Source: Tenacibaculum finnmarkense genomovar ulcerans
Lineage (GTDB): Bacteria; Bacteroidota; Bacteroidia; Flavobacteriales; Flavobacteriaceae
Direction: 5' to 3'
Length of the DNA: 64,000 bases
Assembly (NCBI RefSeq): GCF_900239495.1
Contig: NZ_OENE01000015.1
Location: forward strand, 172,300-236,299
This document shows positions 26,223 through 35,417 of this stretch, one piece after another. The notes under the pieces were generated by a model that was given only the letters and a program-made list of their open reading frames with translations, was not told where the DNA came from and did no database searches. The translations under genes and the position numbers were made by a program. Within the stretch, counting starts at the first letter, position 1. Each line of letters opens with the position of its first letter.

Positions 26223-27614
26223 ATGAAAAAAATACTGCTTTTAGCACTAATAGGAGTTAGCATTATTTCCTGTAAAGAAGAAAAACCTAAGCCTGTAAAA
26301 GATTATCTTGTTTTATCTGGAAAAATTGAAAATTTCAAAAAAAGAGACGTTACTTTAAATGGGTTTAACTTTAACAAAAAAATAAAATTCAATAAAAAAA
26401 CAGGAACTTTTTTAGATACTTTAAAAATTAGTAAAGAAGGTTATTATACGCTTATAGCAAATAAAAAACCTATAAAATTATACCTTTCTGATACTGTAAA
26501 TACCAAAATTATTTTTGACTACAAAAATAACACGAGTATTAAATTTGAAGGAGGCAATGCTAACATCAATAATTACTTTGTTCAAAAAGGTAAAAAATTT
26601 AGTGAAATTTTAATAAACGCCAACAACTTGTTTTCATTAGAAGAAGGTGATTTTTTAGAAAAAATGAATCAATATAAGGAAGCATTAATTACCTTATCTA
26701 TTTCAAATAATTTACCTACCAATTTTTTAAAGAAAGAAGTTAAAAATATTAACTACGAATATTTAAGAAATTTAAGTAATTATCAAGATTTTTACGCCAC
26801 TTTAACCGAAAATGAAGAGTTTGCAGTTTCAAAAGATTTTCCAAACCCACTTAATGGTTTCAATTATAGTAGCGATGAAGATTATGTAAATTCATATGCA
26901 TACCGTAAAATGCTAGAAACGCAATTGGACCTTTTAGCGAAAGAAAAAAATGAAGAAGGAAAATGTTACTATTTAACCTATCTAGAAACTACACACGCGG
27001 AGGTTAATAGCAGTATTGCTAAAAACGATTTATTATATAAAAATGCAAAAAATGGCATTACTTTTACACCTCATTTAAAAGAATTTCATGATAAATTCAT
27101 TGCATATTCTACCAATGAAAAACATAAAAAAGAAATTTCTAAAACTTACAATATTTTAAAAACAACAGCAAAAGGACAACCTGCTCCAAAATTTTCAAAT
27201 TTTGAAAACTATAATGGCGGAACAACTTCTTTAGATGATTTATTAAATAAAGGTAACTATTTATATATTGATGTTTGGGCAACTTGGTGTGCATATTGTA
27301 AAAGAGAAATTCCTTTATTAAAGAATTTAGAGGAAGAATACCACGGAAAAAAATTAACGTTTGTAAGTATTAGTGTTGACGATAAAAAACAACATGAAAA
27401 ATGGAAGCAAACAATAATTGACCGAGAAATGACAGGAATTCAGTTATTTAGTGGTAAAAAACAAAATGACTTAGAATGGGCTCAAAAATTCTTAATTAAA
27501 GGATTGCCTAAGTTTATCATTATTGCGCCTGACGGAACAATTGTAAGCCCAAATGCACCTGCACCTTCTCAAGGAGAAAAATTAACAAATATATTTGATG
27601 AATTAGGAATATAA
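26223..27614 (+). CDS. TlpA-like thioredoxin-fold lipoprotein
   Basis: 463 residues. Lipoprotein signal with Cys17 (ALIGVSIISCKEE), an N-terminal beta-rich DUF4369-like region with LVLSGKIENF, a helical middle and a C-terminal thioredoxin domain from about 320 with YIDVWATWCAYCKREIP (CxxC near residue 357) and the cis-Pro loop KGLPKFIII. It should act as a membrane-anchored periplasmic thiol-disulfide reductase. Large TlpA-like lipoproteins of this kind are numerous in Bacteroidota; partners are unknown. It has its own promoter and terminator. Confidence 0.85.
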   Translation: MKKILLLALIGVSIISCKEEKPKPVKDYLVLSGKIENFKKRDVTLNGFNFNKKIKFNKKTGTFLDTLKISKEGYYTLIANKKPIKLYLSDTVNTKIIFDYKNNTSIKFEGGNANINNYFVQKGKKFSEILINANNLFSLEEGDFLEKMNQYKEALITLSISNNLPTNFLKKEVKNINYEYLRNLSNYQDFYATLTENEEFAVSKDFPNPLNGFNYSSDEDYVNSYAYRKMLETQLDLLAKEKNEEGKCYYLTYLETTHAEVNSSIAKNDLLYKNAKNGITFTPHLKEFHDKFIAYSTNEKHKKEISKTYNILKTTAKGQPAPKFSNFENYNGGTTSLDDLLNKGNYLYIDVWATWCAYCKREIPLLKNLEEEYHGKKLTFVSISVDDKKQHEKWKQTIIDREMTGIQLFSGKKQNDLEWAQKFLIKGLPKFIIIAPDGTIVSPNAPAPSQGEKLTNIFDELGI

Positions 27615-27644
27615 TTTCTAGTCTTTCAAAAACTCATAAAACTC

Positions 27645-27676
27645 AAAAAAACCGCAATTAGTTGCGGTTTTTTTTT
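27645..27676. terminator. Bidirectional terminator
   Basis: AAAACCGCAA-TTAG-TTGCGGTTTT with A-run and T-run, between the convergent TlpA-like and DUF4442 genes. Confidence 0.88.
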
Positions 27677-27697
27677 GATTAAAATTACGATATATAA

Positions 27698-28162
27698 TTA
27701 AATGGCTTTTGATTTCACTTTTAAACTCCATTCAAATTCAAATTTTGATACCGAAACACCTTCTTTATTAATTCCTTGTGAAGTTACTAAAACAGTTTGC
27801 CCCTCGCCTGTTTCAACTGATTTTTGAATTGCTTTTTTTATTGCCAATCCGTCATTGCATGAAAACTGAATTTTTCCCGTTGCTTTTTTGGTAAAAGTTG
27901 CATTCATATTAGTTACCAACATGGATACTTTTCGGTTTGATTCCTGAATAGCTTGTATAACCAAAATACCTGTAGACAACTCCGCTGCCATTCCTTGAAC
28001 TGCCCAAAACATACTGTTAAAAGGATTTTGGTTTATCCAACGATGTTTTACCGTTACGGCTGATTTTTCTTCAGAAATAGACTGTACTCTAATTCCGCAG
28101 ATATATGCCGATGGCAGTTTGAACAAGGTAAATAAATTTATTTTTCGAGGTGTAAATTTCAT
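27698..28162 (-). CDS. DUF4442 hotdog-fold protein
   Basis: 154 residues. The pattern KLPSAYICGIRVQSIS, NPFNSMFWAVQGMAAELSTG and the C-terminal strands fit the DUF4442 group of the hotdog fold, distant from PaaI-type acyl-CoA thioesterases. A hydrolytic role on an acyl-CoA is possible but no catalytic residue can be named with confidence. Cytoplasmic, single gene, convergent with the TlpA-like gene and divergent from the PadR operon. Confidence 0.75.
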   Translation of the reverse strand: MKFTPRKINLFTLFKLPSAYICGIRVQSISEEKSAVTVKHRWINQNPFNSMFWAVQGMAAELSTGILVIQAIQESNRKVSMLVTNMNATFTKKATGKIQFSCNDGLAIKKAIQKSVETGEGQTVLVTSQGINKEGVSVSKFEFEWSLKVKSKAI

Positions 28163-28293
28163 TTTATCTTAATATTTAAACGCAATTTACTTCTTTTCTT
28201 TTAAAGTCAACAAAAACAACAACTTCAGGTATTTTATATCTCTACTCAAAAAATAATAACACATTTACAAATGTTAAAAAAATGTTAAATACA

Positions 28294-28343
28294 GTACTAT
28301 GCATTACAAAGTACCTTTTAAAAGATATATATTTGCATAGTAC
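28294..28343 (+). promoter_or_regulatory. Promoter with flanking dyad, likely PadR operator
   Basis: A -7 element TATATTTG (28328-28335) lies inside a 10-bp perfect inverted repeat, GTACTATGCA (28294-28303) and TGCATAGTAC (28334-28343), whose right arm overlaps the -7 element. A repressor bound here would block the promoter. The operon encodes a PadR regulator, so autoregulation is the natural guess. Confidence 0.55.
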
Positions 28344-28366
28344 AGTAGTATTTAAAACACACCATT

Positions 28367-28816
28367 ATGCCAAATAACGAAAATACCAATGTTTTTTTAA
28401 TACATTTATCCGCTTTTACTGGATATTTTTTTCCATTAGGAAATATTATTGCGCCTTTAATTTTATGGCAGGTATTTAAAAGTGATACTTTATTTTTAAA
28501 CAACCACGGCAAAGAGGCTGTTAATTTTAACCTTAGCTATACCTTATATCTTTTTATAACAAGCACCGTATTTTTTTTATTTTTAAGCTTGTTTTTTTTC
28601 GGAAACGTTATTATAGATATCTATAACAAACCCTCATTTAATTTTGATACAAACCACACATACTTCAGTATTTTTAGTATCATCGGCTTATTTATTAGTG
28701 GGTTTTTAATGCTGACCATTTTTATAAGTAGCATCGCCTTAATTATTATCGCTTCCATAAAAGCGAATAAAGGAGAAGAATATCAATACCCTTTTAGCAT
28801 TAAATTTATAAAATAA
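28367..28816 (+). CDS. DUF4870 membrane protein
   Basis: 149 residues with about three to four membrane helices. HLSAFTGYFFPLGNIIAPLI followed by NNHGKEAVNFNLSYTLY is the DUF4870 signature. The function of the family is unknown. First gene of a DUF4870-PadR-PspC operon (spacing 18 bp, then an 8-bp overlap), so probably part of an envelope-stress response. Confidence 0.85.
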   Translation: MPNNENTNVFLIHLSAFTGYFFPLGNIIAPLILWQVFKSDTLFLNNHGKEAVNFNLSYTLYLFITSTVFFLFLSLFFFGNVIIDIYNKPSFNFDTNHTYFSIFSIIGLFISGFLMLTIFISSIALIIIASIKANKGEEYQYPFSIKFIK

Positions 28817-28834
28817 CCTTAGAAACCATCGTAT

Positions 28835-29179
28835 ATGAAAATTGAAAATACAAAAGCACAAATGCGAAAAGGGGTTTTAGAATATTGCATTTTATCTATT
28901 TTACAAAATGGAGATGCCTATACTTCTGAAATACTTCTAACATTAAAAAGTGCCCAAATGATTGTGGTTGAAGGAACAATTTACCCCTTACTAACACGCT
29001 TAAAAAATGCAGGTTTACTAAGTTACAGATGGGAAGAGTCAAGCTCTGGACCACCACGAAAATATTATGTTTTAACAGAAAATGGGGGGCTTTTTTTAAA
29101 AGAATTAAACAAAACTTGGGGGAATTTAGTGAACGCTGTAAATTTAATAACTACTACAAAATCAACTAAAGATGAATAA
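28835..29179 (+). CDS. PadR family transcriptional regulator
   Basis: 114 residues: winged helix-turn-helix with RKGVLEYCILSILQNGDAYT, then GTIYPLLTRLKNAGLLSYRW and GPPRKYYVLTENGG, all classic PadR features; the short C-terminal helix would make the dimer. It very likely controls its own operon through the dyad at 28294-28343. Its stop overlaps the start of the PspC-domain gene by 8 bp, a sign of coupled translation. The inducer is unknown. Confidence 0.92.
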   Translation: MKIENTKAQMRKGVLEYCILSILQNGDAYTSEILLTLKSAQMIVVEGTIYPLLTRLKNAGLLSYRWEESSSGPPRKYYVLTENGGLFLKELNKTWGNLVNAVNLITTTKSTKDE

Positions 29180-30860
29180 GACAATAAACATAAACTTAGG
29201 CGGATTCTTCTTTCATATAGATGAAATTGCTTATCAGAAATTAAACTATTATTTAAAGGCTATCGCTAATTCTTTAAATGATGATCCGCAGGGTAAAAAT
29301 GAAATAATTTCAGATATTGAAGCACGTATTAGTGAACTTTTATCTGAAAAAATAACAGATGTACGCCAGGTTATTAATGAAAATGATATTGAACAAATCA
29401 TTACCATTATGGGGCAACCGGAAGATTATTCGGAAACACAAGACACTTACAGCGATGATTACTCTTCTAATTATAAGGCTAAAAAAGGAAGTGTTAAAAA
29501 ATTATTTAGAGATGGCGATGACAAGTTTTTAGGCGGTGTTTGTTCGGGTATTGCGCATTATTTTAATATTGATGTTATTTGGATTCGACTTGCTTTTATC
29601 ATTTTAGTTGCTTCTGGTTTTTCACCTTTAGCCTATATTATTTTATGGGTTTTATTGCCCGAAGCAAAAACAACTTCTGAAAAATTACAGATGCAAGGCG
29701 AAGCGGTAAATATTGATACTATTGAAAAAAAAATTCGCGACGAGTTTGAGTCTTTATCCGAAAAATTAAAAGATGGGGCTAGTGAAATATCTGATAAATT
29801 TTCAAGTGCCGACTATGAAAAAATTCGCTCACAAACAAACTCTAAACTACAAGATTTTATAGGTATAATAGGTGAAATTTTACGTGTATTATTTAAAATA
29901 TTTGGTAAATTTATAGGGATATTATTAATTTTTATTGCTGCTAGTACTATACTTGCGTTATTATTTGGAGCATTTTCAATTGGTAGTTTTGAAATTTTAA
30001 ATGTTGATAACGATTTTGTACAGTATCCGCCGTTTTTTTATGAAGCTATGTTGCCTAAATGGTTGTTAGCAATTTCATTATTTTTATTGATTGGAATTCC
30101 GATGATGGTATTATTCATATTAGGATTAAGAATATTATCTCCATCAGTTAAAAAATTAAATACAACAACTGTTTTCATCTTATTAGGTGTTTGGTTACTG
30201 TCGTTATTTTCGATTGGTTTTTCAGGTATTGAATACGCTACAACGCATGCTTATAATGGTGCTAATGTGAATAAACACACGATTAATTACACCAAAGAAC
30301 AGCCTTTAAAAATTAGCGTTGTTAATGATGATAACATGTATTACAGCCATAATTTAAGCAATAGAAATAACGCTGAAAATGTAATGGTTAATGATATTAA
30401 AATGAAATATTCTAACGATATAAATATTGATGTTCGTAAAAGCGAAACTCAGGTTGCTTATATCGAAATTAAAAAAACATCCGAAGGTAAAAAACGCAAG
30501 CAAGCAAATGATAACGCGCAGGCAATTCAATATAATTTTAAGATAGTAAATAACAGTATTATTTTCGATGCCTTCTTTTTAAGTGCTTATAAAAATATAT
30601 GGAAAGACGAAGAAATTAAAGCAACTGTTTATATTCCTGAAAATACAATAATTTATTTTGAAGATTCAGCTGGTAAATTTATTGACGACATTAAAAACAC
30701 TCAAGATATTTATGACCGTGACATGGCAAATCATCATTTTAAAATGACTTCGAAAGGTTTTGAATGTACTGATTGTAACTCTTCTAATAATTATAATGAT
30801 GATAATAATAATTACGATAATGATAATGATGATAGCCATGATGCTAATTCAGATTTATAG
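29172..30860 (+). CDS. PspC domain membrane protein
   Basis: 562 residues. An N-terminal helical part (1-100) with ISDIEARISELLSEKI is followed by the PspC domain (about 112-170: RDGDDKFLGGVCSGIAHYFN, AYIILWVLLPE), further membrane helices (about 240-355) and a C-terminal beta-rich region that ends in an Asn/Asp tract (NNYNDDNNNYDNDNDD). PspC proteins sense or relay membrane stress. Coupled to padR. The acidic repeat tail is low-complexity and may vary between strains. Confidence 0.87.
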   Translation: MNKTININLGGFFFHIDEIAYQKLNYYLKAIANSLNDDPQGKNEIISDIEARISELLSEKITDVRQVINENDIEQIITIMGQPEDYSETQDTYSDDYSSNYKAKKGSVKKLFRDGDDKFLGGVCSGIAHYFNIDVIWIRLAFIILVASGFSPLAYIILWVLLPEAKTTSEKLQMQGEAVNIDTIEKKIRDEFESLSEKLKDGASEISDKFSSADYEKIRSQTNSKLQDFIGIIGEILRVLFKIFGKFIGILLIFIAASTILALLFGAFSIGSFEILNVDNDFVQYPPFFYEAMLPKWLLAISLFLLIGIPMMVLFILGLRILSPSVKKLNTTTVFILLGVWLLSLFSIGFSGIEYATTHAYNGANVNKHTINYTKEQPLKISVVNDDNMYYSHNLSNRNNAENVMVNDIKMKYSNDINIDVRKSETQVAYIEIKKTSEGKKRKQANDNAQAIQYNFKIVNNSIIFDAFFLSAYKNIWKDEEIKATVYIPENTIIYFEDSAGKFIDDIKNTQDIYDRDMANHHFKMTSKGFECTDCNSSNNYNDDNNNYDNDNDDSHDANSDL

Positions 30861-30892
30861 AATAACACGATAACTAATATTTTTTTACTAAA

Positions 30893-31183
30893 AGTCTGTT
30901 TAAAAATTAAATAAACTGTCAGTTCGAGTGATTTTTTTCCTTCAAAAAAATTGTATCGAGAACTTTTTTGTATAAAATTCATCAACATAAAAGAACTCAA
31001 ATTCTCGATACAATTTTAATTCCTTTTAGTCATTAAAATCACTCGAATTGACAAGAATTATCAAAAAAAGCTAAAAACTACGGCAAATCAGGATGCGAAA
31101 CTGAACTAAATTCAGTTTGACGGATTCGATTTCTAATTTTTATGTTACAATAGTTTTTTAGATGAAATTTAAACAGGCTCTAA
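30893..31183 (+). repeat. MITE-like repeat, copy 2 (reference orientation)
   Basis: The most complete copy. It starts GTCTGTTTAAA and ends CAGATGAAATTTAAACAGG-type (here AGATGAAATTTAAACAGG) CTCTAA. Module one: a long dyad from CTGTCAGTTCGAGTGATT to AATCACTCGAATTGACA with TTGTATCGAGAAC/TTCTCGATACAA inside. Module two: ACGGCAAATCAGGATGCG with a CTGAACTAAATTCAG dyad. Noncoding; it fills the gap 30861-31181 between the PspC operon and the DUF445 gene. Confidence 0.78.
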
Positions 31184-31211
31184 GCCAAAACGTTACTGTT
31201 TTGGCTTTTTT
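31182..31211 (+). terminator. Intrinsic terminator at the MITE edge
   Basis: AAGCCAAAAC-GTTACT-GTTTTGGCTT followed by T5, directly after the MITE copy. Probably the original terminator of the PspC operon, now displaced by the insertion. Confidence 0.75.
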
Positions 31212-31240
31212 ATGTTTAAAAACTTATTTTTACATAAAAA

Positions 31241-32527
31241 ATGAAATTACCAAAAAAAGGCGCACTTTCTTTAGCCATCGCAACCCTTGGGATGCTGCTG
31301 CTAATCGCAGGTATTAAAACTGAATTTTTAACACATATCATCTGGCATATTTTATTAGCTGGTTTTGAGGCTGCCGTAGTTGGTGGCTGTGCCGATTGGT
31401 TTGCGGTACGGGCATTATTTGCCGAAATTCCTATTCCGTTAATTAGCAAACACAGCAATATTATTGTTAAATCAAGGGCTAAACTTTCTAACGGTATTGT
31501 TGATTTGGTTTCTAACGAATGGCTTTCGAAAGAAAGTTTAGCCGATAAAATAAAATCGGTTGCTATTGCCGATAAAATAGTAGCGGCGCTGAAAGAGGAA
31601 AAAAATGTATCAAAAATCATTCATTTTTTACAAGATATTTTATTGCAATTTTCAAAAAATACCGATTTTTCAAAACTTACACCCTATTTAGAAAAAATGC
31701 TAAAAAAAGAATTACAAGGCATCGAGCTTGGTAAGCCTTTAGGTATTTGGCTACAAAAAGCACTCAAAAACCAAGAACATTCTGAACTTTGGAAGGTTGC
31801 TTTATCGAGTGTTTCTAAAACCATTAATAGTGATGAAACTCGCAACATGCTTGTAGAAAATATTGCAAACCAATCTGAAAACCTAAAAAAAGAAAGTACG
31901 TTTAAGCTTATTGCCGTAAAAACAGCTCAGAAATTCGGCGGATTAAACAATGAAAGCATAGCTGATAAACTAGTAAAATCAATCAATGATTTATTAGACG
32001 AAATAGCAAAAGACAAACAACATCCGTTGCGTAAAAGATTAGAAAATGAACTGCTAGATTTTGCTCAAAAATTAGAAATTGGAAATTTAAACGCACTTGC
32101 TTCAATTCAAAATATGCAAGAAAAATTAATCGGCAATATTGAATCAAAAAGTATTGTTTCAAAATTAGTAAACTCACTACAAAATAAATTACAAGAACAA
32201 TTAAACGATGATAAAAGTGTTTTTATTGAGTTTATCAAACAAAAATCTACCCAAATAATAAGCGATTTTTCTAAAAATACCGAGCTTATTGAAAAAGCAG
32301 ATGCTTCTTTAAAAAAGCTATTGGTTAGTACAATTCATAAAAATCATCATTTAATTGCAAACACGGTTTCTGAAAGTTTAGAAAACCTAAACAACGAAGA
32401 TTTGGTAAAACAAATTGAAGATAAAGTGGGTGATGATTTACAATATATTCGACTTAATGGCGCAATTGTTGGAGGTGTCGTTGGAATGATATTATATATC
32501 ATAAAAACAACAGTTTTAAACCTGTAA
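31241..32527 (+). CDS. DUF445 family membrane-anchored protein
   Basis: 428 residues. N-terminal membrane helix, then the family signature AAVVGGCADWFAVRALF and PIPLISKHSNIIVKSRAKLS, a long amphipathic helical body and a C-terminal membrane helix (GAIVGGVVGMILYII). DUF445 (YjiN-like) proteins have no agreed function; the helical body resembles lipid-transfer or spectrin-like bundles. Probably inner-membrane with the body in the periplasm or cytoplasm, which the sequence does not decide. Confidence 0.85.
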   Translation: MKLPKKGALSLAIATLGMLLLIAGIKTEFLTHIIWHILLAGFEAAVVGGCADWFAVRALFAEIPIPLISKHSNIIVKSRAKLSNGIVDLVSNEWLSKESLADKIKSVAIADKIVAALKEEKNVSKIIHFLQDILLQFSKNTDFSKLTPYLEKMLKKELQGIELGKPLGIWLQKALKNQEHSELWKVALSSVSKTINSDETRNMLVENIANQSENLKKESTFKLIAVKTAQKFGGLNNESIADKLVKSINDLLDEIAKDKQHPLRKRLENELLDFAQKLEIGNLNALASIQNMQEKLIGNIESKSIVSKLVNSLQNKLQEQLNDDKSVFIEFIKQKSTQIISDFSKNTELIEKADASLKKLLVSTIHKNHHLIANTVSESLENLNNEDLVKQIEDKVGDDLQYIRLNGAIVGGVVGMILYIIKTTVLNL

Positions 32528-32550
32528 TTTTTACAACAAAACAAATTACT

Positions 32551-32558
32551 TATTTTTG
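32551..32558 (+). promoter_or_regulatory. -7 element 4 bp before the VanX-like ATG
   Basis: TATTTTTG fits TAnnTTTG and ends only 4 nt before the start codon at 32563, implying a leaderless or near-leaderless mRNA. Confidence 0.4.
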
Positions 32559-32562
32559 CTTA

Positions 32563-33255
32563 ATGAAACAACTATTTTATTTATTAGTATTTTGTTCTTT
32601 TATTGCTAACGCACAAAAAAAAACACTTACAAAAGAACAACAAAAACTTCCTAAAAATTTTTCGTATTTAAAAGATATTGCGCCTACAATTAAGCAAGAA
32701 ATGCGCTATTGTTCTAAAAATAATTTTGTAGGAACTTCTATAAATGGCTACCAAGAAGCTGTACTTATAGGAAGCACAGCGATGGCAAAAGCGCTAAAAA
32801 AAGTCCAGGAGAATTTATTAAAAAAAGGATTGAGTCTTAAAATTTTTGATGCCTATCGTCCGCAAACCGCGGTGAATCATTTTGTAAAATGGGCACGTGT
32901 TATAAATGACACATTAATGAAACAAGAGTATTATCCTACAATTAATAAACGGCATTTATTTCAAAAAGGTTTTATTGCTTCAAAATCAGGGCATTCTCGT
33001 GGTAGCACTGTTGATTTAACAATTGTTGATCTAAAAACAGGCAACGAATTAGATATGGGAAGTCCTTTTGATTTTTTCGGAATATCCTCAAATGTTTCTT
33101 ACCCTAAATTGACTAAAAAACAGCTAGAAAATAGAAAATTATTACAAGCTGTTATGAAGGCGCATAATTTTAGGGCGTACCATAAAGAATGGTGGCATTT
33201 TACCCTGCGTTTTGAACCTTTTCCTAAAACATATTTTAAATTTCCTGTTCAATAA
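32563..33255 (+). CDS. D-Ala-D-Ala dipeptidase, VanX/DdpX type, exported
   Basis: 230 residues with a short signal peptide (MKQLFYLLVFCSFIANAQ). M15D zinc site: His144 and Asp151 in SGHSRGSTVDLT, catalytic Glu209 and ligand His212 in EWWHFTLRF; the Arg of FDAYRPQ is the substrate-stabilising residue. It hydrolyses D-Ala-D-Ala released from cell-wall turnover. There are no vanH/vanA genes nearby, so this is a recycling-type enzyme, not a vancomycin resistance gene. Located in the periplasm by its signal. Confidence 0.9.
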   Translation: MKQLFYLLVFCSFIANAQKKTLTKEQQKLPKNFSYLKDIAPTIKQEMRYCSKNNFVGTSINGYQEAVLIGSTAMAKALKKVQENLLKKGLSLKIFDAYRPQTAVNHFVKWARVINDTLMKQEYYPTINKRHLFQKGFIASKSGHSRGSTVDLTIVDLKTGNELDMGSPFDFFGISSNVSYPKLTKKQLENRKLLQAVMKAHNFRAYHKEWWHFTLRFEPFPKTYFKFPVQ

Positions 33256-33266
33256 ATTAAATACTA

Positions 33267-33381
33267 AGAGCCTGTTTAAATTTCATCTGAAAAAAAGTTT
33301 TATCACATAAAAATAAGAAATCGCAGCCTGATTTTCCGTAGTTCTCCTGTTGATGTGATACTGAAATAAATTCAGCATGAT
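33267..33381 (-). repeat. MITE-like repeat, truncated copy 3
   Basis: Starts with a good terminal repeat (AGAGCCTGTTTAAATTTCAT) and continues into ATCGCAGCCTGATTTTCCG and a CTGAAATAAATTCAG dyad, then the match is lost; the TCAGTTCGAG dyad and the second terminus are missing. Confidence 0.65.
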
Positions 33382-33426
33382 GTTTACTATTTTCTTACTA
33401 TCGAAAAATATACAAAAAAAGCAAAA

Positions 33427-33521
33427 TGCCTAGCCCCGATTGTAGCAATTGTTTGAGCTCTTTTTTATTTTTTTCTTTTGAAAAATAAAAAAAGCGAGTG
33501 CGAAAAGCGGGAAATTGCTTC
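33427..33521 (+). repeat. Hairpin repeat element, copy 2
   Basis: Nearly the same as 14551-14644: TGCCTAGCCCCGATTGTAGC at the left, GCGGGAAATTGCTTC at the right, T-rich centre. It lies 46 bp after the truncated MITE copy; together they fill the gap 33256-33596 apart from a promoter. Confidence 0.75.
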
Positions 33522-33545
33522 AAATAAATATGTTTTAACGCTTTA

Positions 33546-33579
33546 TTGAGAAATACAAAAAACGACGGCATTATATTTG
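33546..33579 (+). promoter_or_regulatory. Promoter of the exported protein gene at 33597
   Basis: TATATTTG (33572-33579) with a TTG 23 nt further upstream (33546-33548), 17 bp before the ATG. The spacer is at the long end. Confidence 0.5.
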
Positions 33580-33596
33580 CTCAGATTTATTTTGAT

Positions 33597-34277
33597 ATGA
33601 TAAAACAAACAATACATTTTTTTATAGTAATTTTTGCAGTAAGTATAAGCTCGCATGCTTTTGCACAACTTGATGCTTCTTATGGAAATAAGAAAAATAA
33701 TACCGGTGCATTTGGTCGTATTCCTACTGCTGCTAAAGAGCTAAAAAAACCAACATCGTTAGATTTTAAAAATAATAACGGTTTTAAAAACGCACACAGC
33801 AAACAGCAAAAAGAATATGAAAAAAAACAAGCCAAAAGTGCTTTTGAAAATAAAGGGATTTTAACAAAAGCGAAAATTGCAGAAGAACAATATTTAAAAG
33901 CTTTTCAAAAGATAAATGGACGCTATGTGTACCCTATTATTGATCAAGATTTAGGAAGTTTTACCACAAAAGATAAAAGTGTTACCATTATTTGTAGAGA
34001 TTTTCAATATCCTGATGGCGATAAAGTGACTATTTTAGTCAATAATATTCCGGTGGTTACAAACTTAATTCTTCAAAAAAGATATCAATCTTTTAAAATA
34101 TCGCTAGATCAAGGAATTAATACCATAAATATTTTAGCGCTAAACCAAGGGAGTTCAGGACCAAACACTGCTGGTTTTAAAATTTATAACGCCAATGGAG
34201 CACTAATTTCGGCAAATCAATGGAACTTGGCTACAGGTGCAAAAGCGACTATTATTATTGCCAAACAAAAGCAATAA
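33597..34277 (+). CDS. Exported protein of unknown function
   Basis: 226 residues from the ATG at 33597; the earlier ATG at 33546 lies upstream of the likely promoter. A signal peptide (MIKQTIHFFIVIFAVSIS, then ASHAFAQ-like cleavage) is followed by a Lys/Asn-rich region (25-95) and a C-terminal all-beta region with VTIICRDFQYPDGDKVTILV, then GINTINILALNQGSSGPNTA. The last part looks like an immunoglobulin-like or carbohydrate-binding-like sandwich, which I cannot assign to a named family. Periplasmic or surface. No partner gene is evident. Confidence 0.7.
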   Translation: MIKQTIHFFIVIFAVSISSHAFAQLDASYGNKKNNTGAFGRIPTAAKELKKPTSLDFKNNNGFKNAHSKQQKEYEKKQAKSAFENKGILTKAKIAEEQYLKAFQKINGRYVYPIIDQDLGSFTTKDKSVTIICRDFQYPDGDKVTILVNNIPVVTNLILQKRYQSFKISLDQGINTINILALNQGSSGPNTAGFKIYNANGALISANQWNLATGAKATIIIAKQKQ

Positions 34278-34353
34278 TTTAAGCGGTTTTAAAAATAAAA
34301 AAACCTGTGTGTAAATTTTAACAAGAACTTTTTTAAAATTACTAAAAACTACT

Positions 34354-34361
34354 TACTTTTG
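34354..34361 (+). promoter_or_regulatory. Probable -7 element of the pdhA-pdhC operon
   Basis: TACTTTTG fits TAnnTTTG, 57 bp before the pdhA ATG. No clear TTG partner. Confidence 0.45.
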
Positions 34362-34418
34362 TAGTTGCGTTTTAAGACAAGCGCAACAAACAAACTTTAA
34401 ATAAACAACTAATATATA

Positions 34419-35414
34419 ATGAATAAAATCACTAAAGAAACCTATATCAACTGGTATAGAGACATGCTTTTCTGGAGAAAGTTTGAAGATAAGTTAGCCG
34501 CTGTTTACATTCAACAGAAAGTAAGAGGGTTTTTACACTTATATAACGGTCAAGAGGCTGTTTTAGCAGGTGCATTGCACGCAATGGACTTATCTAAAGA
34601 TAAAATGATTACCGCTTACCGTAACCACGTACAACCAATTGGTATGGGGGAAGACCCGAAACGTGTAATGGCAGAATTATATGGTAAAGTTACTGGTACC
34701 TCTAAGGGTATGGGTGGTTCTATGCATATTTTTTCGAAAGAACACCGTTTTTATGGTGGTCACGGAATTGTTGGTGGTCAAATTCCATTAGGAGCTGGTT
34801 TGGCTTTTGGTGATAAATATAAAGGGAATGATGCCGTAACATTATGTTGTTTTGGTGATGGTGCTGCTCGTCAGGGTTCATTACACGAAACTTTTAACAT
34901 GGCAATGACCTGGAAATTACCTGTAGTATTTATTGTTGAAAACAATGGGTATGCTATGGGAACTTCTGTTGAAAGAACTGCAAATCATACCGATATCTGG
35001 AAACTTGGTTTAGGATACGAAATGCCTTGTGGACCTGTTGACGGAATGAATCCTATTAAAGTTGCCGAAGCTGTAGATGAAGCTATTCAAAGAGCGCGTC
35101 GTGGTGAAGGACCAACTTTCTTAGAAATGAAAACCTACCGTTATAGAGGACATTCAATGTCGGATGCTCAACATTATCGTACAAAAGATGAAGTTGCTGA
35201 GTACCGTAAAATTGACCCTATTACGCAAGTATTAGATATCATTAAAGAAAATGAATACGCTTCTGCTGATGAAATTGAAGCGATTAAAAAAGAAGTAAAA
35301 GAATCGGTAAGTGAATGTGAAAAATTTGCGGAAGATTCTCCATATCCTGAAGTAAGTCAATTACACGATATGGTATATGAACAAGAAGATTATCCATTTA
35401 TAAAATCAAAGTAA
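34419..35414 (+). CDS. pdhA: Pyruvate dehydrogenase E1 component, alpha subunit
   Basis: 331 residues. Thiamine diphosphate site GDG (146-148) through Asn175-Asn176 (CCFGDGAARQGSLHE and VENNGYAMGTS); the phosphorylation-loop region YRYRGHSMSDAQHYR is conserved. With E1 beta it decarboxylates pyruvate and acetylates the lipoyl group of E2. The E2 gene follows after 3 bp, so they are translationally close. No E1 beta gene is in this window; in Flavobacteriia it is usually encoded elsewhere. Cytoplasmic. Confidence 0.95.
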   Translation: MNKITKETYINWYRDMLFWRKFEDKLAAVYIQQKVRGFLHLYNGQEAVLAGALHAMDLSKDKMITAYRNHVQPIGMGEDPKRVMAELYGKVTGTSKGMGGSMHIFSKEHRFYGGHGIVGGQIPLGAGLAFGDKYKGNDAVTLCCFGDGAARQGSLHETFNMAMTWKLPVVFIVENNGYAMGTSVERTANHTDIWKLGLGYEMPCGPVDGMNPIKVAEAVDEAIQRARRGEGPTFLEMKTYRYRGHSMSDAQHYRTKDEVAEYRKIDPITQVLDIIKENEYASADEIEAIKKEVKESVSECEKFAEDSPYPEVSQLHDMVYEQEDYPFIKSK

Positions 35415-35417
35415 ACC

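Noticed and set aside
32563..33255. Vancomycin resistance gene
   Set aside because: Although VanX-like, it has a signal peptide and no vanH/vanA/vanR/vanS neighbours; a wall-recycling dipeptidase is the simpler reading.
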